10,424 nucleotides of DNA from Thermomucor indicae-seudaticae (Eukaryota > Mucoromycota > Mucoromycetes > Mucorales > Lichtheimiaceae): contig JSYX01000893.1 in NCBI GenBank assembly GCA_000787465.1, forward strand, positions 1 through 10,424, read 5' to 3'. The position numbers and the translations under genes were made by a program. The notes beneath the pieces are model-generated. The model did no database searches. It was given only the letters and a program-made list of their open reading frames with translations, and was not told the origin of the DNA. Positions 7,283 to 10,424 of the stretch are shown piece after piece. Every line of letters begins with the position of its first letter. Position 1 is the stretch's first letter.

Positions 7283-8640
7283 TGAATGTCCGGGAAGTCA
7301 GAGAAAAGGGGATTCTCATGCAGCAATGCCATGAATTTCTTTCACCGACACTCCGAATGTTTCGTTGCTGCGAAGTACCGCTTTGCATCTCTGACACATT
7401 TGACCCTTATGCTACTGGATACGGTCGGGTTTGTCTTGGAGACTATCCTGAGGAGATCGACCACGATCCGAGGGACTCAAAGTACGGGGCTCAAATAGTA
7501 AGTCTTTAAGTTTATTGCTCAGGTGAAGAAGGATGATGACTTGTGGCCCGCGTGCATGATATAATGGGGTTCTTCCCCCAAACCTATGAGAAGCTGGGTA
7601 TATAGGTCTGGTGCGCACTTTTTTGCCAGCGCAAATAACGCATTATAATGTAGTAAAGACATTTCCAGTGACTGTACCGAATTTCGACTGGGTTTCCGCA
7701 GTGCAGGACACAGAAATTCGCGTGTCGTAGGAATCAGATTTGCGTATGAATTTGCGTGCATCATTTAGCATCCACTTCAAGTAAAGGGAAAAGCAAAGAG
7801 AAGACTTACCCTGTAAACATCACCTGTTTTTGCTACAGGGATATCTGCGAAAAGAACAGCGCAAGTAAAGCGATGCAAAAGAAAATCACTTGACAAGTTA
7901 TATTCAACCTTGAGTAACTTTCTCATGTATAAAAGTGAAAAGAAGTCCTTACCTCGGGACGGACAGTGCTCCCGCAAGCGATTCAGTTGAAAAAGAATGG
8001 GGACTTTCAGGGTGATAGATGCTATACCATATAAACGTCTTTCGATGACTATAAGACATACAACCACCACCCCTACTCGTCCCAAATCCTCGAACAGAAA
8101 CAAGCAAGGACTAGCTTTTTATATGAAAACTGACCATGAGACGTCACTGTCAGCAAATATACATCAGTAAGCCTAATTGAAACCAAAGAATGGTTCCAAA
8201 TTGTCGCAGCTACCCATAGAGCATGATATCAAAAGCCGGTATTACTTTGGCGCAAATACTATCTTATATTCGGTTCAAATGTGGGCTTTTACTGATGTAA
8301 ATCATGCTTTATGTTTGGCGCGAACTTGGATTATAATAGCTGACGCTAAAAGGATTTTCGAGCAACGCAAAAACCAGTAGACGCTCGGGGTAAATTAATA
8401 ACCGTAGATTGAATGCCGCCATGCAGACAAAAGCTCCGTCATTGTCCATGAGAAGCTGGAAAGGGACCTTTTTGCTGGTCTTGGCGAGGTTTATTCGGGA
8501 AAGGAATGTACCCTCTTGGTTTGGGCGTACATCCACTTTTGCACACTCTTTCTATTGATAGTAGTTAACGTCCGCACAGAAAAAGAAATGACCACCCACG
8601 GGTCTCATTGTGTGCTGAATCGGAACCACTTGCGGAGCCG
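7283..8640. other. 1.36-kb region with unassigned open frames on both strands
   Basis: No gene could be modelled with confidence. The minus strand has open frames at 8309-8536 (includes FLSRINLAKTSKKVPFQLL), 7777-8103 (includes LKVPILFQLNRL) and 7519-7764 (includes LLHYNALFALAKKCAPDLYT), plus 7412-7618. There are donor-like GTAAGG (7953) and GTAAGT (7809) signals and a pyrimidine-rich TTCTTTTCGCAG acceptor near 7845. The plus strand is also open at about 7318-7509 (includes SDTFDPYATGYGRVCLGDY), with a GTAAGT at its end. A multi-exon minus-strand gene is the most likely explanation, but no family was recognised and the frames do not join cleanly. Confidence 0.35.
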
Positions 8641-9087
8641 AGCGTGTGTTAGATAAAGAAACGAAAACATGACAGTGACCTAGGCATAATTTATTTGATT
8701 ATGTTAAAAAATGAAGAGAATGAAAGCCTTAAGAGAAGATCTTGAAAATCAAAGTTCTAGCGTTGCGATAGGCTAAGGCCAGGGGAAAAAAGATGTCCTT
8801 TTTACGCTTGGCAAACCCCCCAGCGGCACTCCTTACATCGTCATCATTGACGGATCTTCCTTTTTTACCCCGCCTTCAGCTTAATGGTGGAACTGCTGAT
8901 CAATGAAAGACCATGTGGATGACAAGGAACTCAGTAATTATAGTCATTTAAGCGACCTTATGATTGATTCTATGGTGCTTGCTACCTTGAACGAACGAGT
9001 GGGGATGGATTGTGCGCGCGAGGGATATTCTGTTAGTTCACAAGGGGTGAATGATCGGGACTGACTTTTTGCGAGCTGCATTCAGTC
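8641..9087. other. Non-coding spacer, nothing recognised
   Basis: This part upstream of the transporter gene has only very short open frames on either strand and no recognisable RNA gene. It is AT-rich with scattered GC patches. It may contain promoter sequence for flanking transcription units. Confidence 0.4.
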
Positions 9088-9134
9088 ATTGGAATTGGAA
9101 CCGCAAAAGGACTTACTGCGTTCAGAAATCCAAT
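9088..9134 (+). promoter_or_regulatory. Cluster of three CCAAT boxes upstream of the transporter
   Basis: ATTGG occurs at 9088-9092 and again at 9094-9098, and CCAAT on the plus strand at 9130-9134. They lie about 120-170 bases before the transporter start codon, a typical distance for HAP/NF-Y sites. Spacing and clustering support a real promoter, but binding is inferred. Confidence 0.4.
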
Positions 9135-9152
9135 TGAAGCAACCTTGTCACC

Positions 9153-9195
9153 TTTGCGCACGCGCGAACGGCTAAATCCATTTGCGCGCGCACGC
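9153..9195 (+). repeat. Alternating GC direct repeat in the transporter promoter
   Basis: TTTGCGC followed by alternating CG/CA runs occurs at 9153-9165 and again at 9181-9195. These runs of alternating purine and pyrimidine are CpG-dense, unlike the surrounding AT-rich DNA. They could be protein sites or Z-DNA-prone; function unknown. Confidence 0.5.
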
Positions 9196-9210
9196 ATTAT
9201 ATGTATCATT

Positions 9211-9247
9211 CCCTTTTCCTCTGTCTCATCTTTTTCTCTCTCTTTTT
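9211..9247 (+). promoter_or_regulatory. CT-rich tract before the transporter start codon
   Basis: An almost pure pyrimidine stretch lies immediately before the ATG at 9256. CT-rich blocks at this position are common near transcription starts of well-expressed fungal genes. Confidence 0.45.
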
Positions 9248-9255
9248 AATCAATC

Positions 9256-10424
9256 ATGCGAACGAGATCACTCAGATATAACAGTATCAGCACGCAGAAC
9301 ACACTGGATCATACCCCGCCGGCAACACCAGTCGACGAGTCTAGTGCTCTATTGGCATCTCATTATCCTCCTCGGCATTGGTGGACAAATGTCCGTAAGT
9401 AGAGGGCTCGACTGAATGAAAGAACGGGTTTCTGAACTCTTGGTGTTTTTTTTTTCATTGTTCTTAGGTAAAAGGATACCTTGGTCCAAGATCATGCACA
9501 GCCAGTCTGTCTCGCTTTTGCCGTCTATTGCTATTGGCGCACTTATCTGGTTTGGCGTAACTCCTACCGATGAACTTACACCTACTGCTATTCGACTTTT
9601 AGCTGTATTCACAAGGTATAACAGAAAGCAAATCGTTATGCCGAGTTCTCCAAACTCTGAACTATCTGTTCACTCAGTTGTATCTTTGCCCTGATTACGA
9701 CGTCAGTCGACATTTCGTTGCTTGTCTTGACTGGCCTGACGCTTCTGTCCATGACGCATTCGTTTCAATGCGTTGATGCGGCTACGGGATTGTCGATCGA
9801 ATGCCGAGTGTGTGGCCAAGACAACCCATTAACCGGAGAGCCGTACCAATGTAAAGGGGCCAAAGAATCGTTCCATCATTCTCTCGAAGGTTTCTCGAGT
9901 TCAGTGGTTTGGCTTATTTTCGCTGCATTTCATTTGGGCAAAGCGGTCGAAGTAACTCAGCTTGGTCGGCGGGTGTCACTGCTCATGATCAGGTCGTTTG
10001 GCAAGCGCATCATGGGTTTAGCCTATGCTATCGTATTTTCAGGTAAACCGAACTATTGCAACGAGGAGGTTTATGTTTTTTTCTCATTCCTTCGCTAAAT
10101 ATGTATGTGACTATAGAAATCCTGTTGGCCCCTTTTGTGCCTAGCAATACCGCGCGCGGCGGAGGCATTGTCCATCCAGTGGTTCACTCGATCGCAACTA
10201 CTTTAGGATCCACTCCTAACCATCGTCCGAAAATTGGCGCTTTCTTGATGCTTCTTGGAAGCCATGCGAATCTATTATCCGCGTCCATGTATCTTACAGG
10301 TATGTAGATCGAATAGTCATGGTCCTTTTAGCTTTGCTATTGACAATTTTGCCCCAACGATAAGGCATGGCTGCCAACCCAATCGTCTCGTCCAAAGCTT
10401 CTCAGCTGTACCATGGTGTCAATT
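9256..10424 (+). CDS. DASS-family (CitT/DiT-like) carboxylate or anion transporter, 3'-partial
   Basis: Exons 9256-9394, 9468-9615, 9678-10042, 10117-10299 and 10365 onward join in frame to 298 aa before the window ends. An in-frame TAA just upstream fixes the start. After a hydrophilic 60-residue N-terminus come membrane segments beginning SVSLLPSIAIGALIWFGV. Then SSSVVWLIFAAFHLGKAVE, RIMGLAYAIVFSEILLAPFV, the substrate-site motif SNT (227-229) in PSNTARGGG, and LLGSHANLLSASMYLTGMAANP. The order matches the divalent anion:Na+ symporter family, closest in feel to bacterial CitT/YbhI and plastid 2-oxoglutarate/malate translocators. Substrate cannot be told from this half; the second SNT-type motif lies beyond the edge. 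Oddly, residues 127-163 form an extra loop with Cys127, Cys138, Cys141, Cys154 and two His. All introns are GT-AG and 62-74 bases. Confidence 0.92.

Noticed and set aside
7777..8103. RNA-dependent RNA polymerase fragment, suggested by LKVPILFQLNRL
   Set aside because: The resemblance is a single short stretch. The expected following motifs of that family are absent in any frame.
9182..9415. 77-codon plus-strand frame over the transporter's first exon
   Set aside because: It is in another frame from the exon that joins correctly to the transporter and includes the CT-rich promoter tract.

Overview
This looks like nuclear DNA from a fungus, probably an early-diverging one of the Mucoromycota type. 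The evidence is genes split by many 56-74 bp introns with GTAAGT-like donors and CTGAC/CTAAC-like branch sites, a single-gene fungal tropomyosin, a Cbf1-type bHLH factor and a Xi-class glutathione transferase. The lineage is inferred from intron style and protein resemblance, not from a search. No rRNA, tRNA, CRISPR array or transposon is visible.

Six genes can be modelled with splice junctions that keep the frame throughout. From left to right: (1) + strand 347-1816, glutathionyl-hydroquinone reductase (Xi-class GST, Ecm4-like), 8 exons including one GC-AG intron; (2) - strand 1992-2500, a short tropomyosin of 123 aa in 3 exons, tail to tail with gene 1; (3) + strand 3843-4956, a CBF1-like bHLH/coiled-coil transcription factor in 3 exons; (4) + strand 5201-5806, mitochondrial ribosomal protein bL19m in 2 exons; (5) - strand 5936-7282, a MEMO1/Mho1-family protein in 7 exons, tail to tail with gene 4; (6) + strand from 9256 and running off the right edge, a DASS-family (CitT/DiT-like) anion transporter.

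Two long stretches remain unexplained. Bases 2501-3842 hold a 15-bp tandem repeat and a chain of coding-like minus-strand frames broken by stops. Bases 7283-9255 hold several 70-110 codon open frames with splice-like signals on both strands, followed by a promoter-like region with CCAAT boxes and a CT-rich tract before the transporter. I could not assign either stretch to a known family.

The genes are ordinary housekeeping and stress functions with no evident shared pathway: thiol detoxification, actin cables, E-box transcription, mitochondrial translation, a MEMO redox/metal protein and carboxylate transport. The more unusual points are a hairpin ending exactly at the upstream start codon of the GST with a second strong in-frame ATG 63 bases later, a tropomyosin about one actin-binding period shorter than usual, a four-cysteine insert in the transporter, and perfect Cbf1 recognition sequences inside exons of CBF1 itself and of its divergent neighbour.
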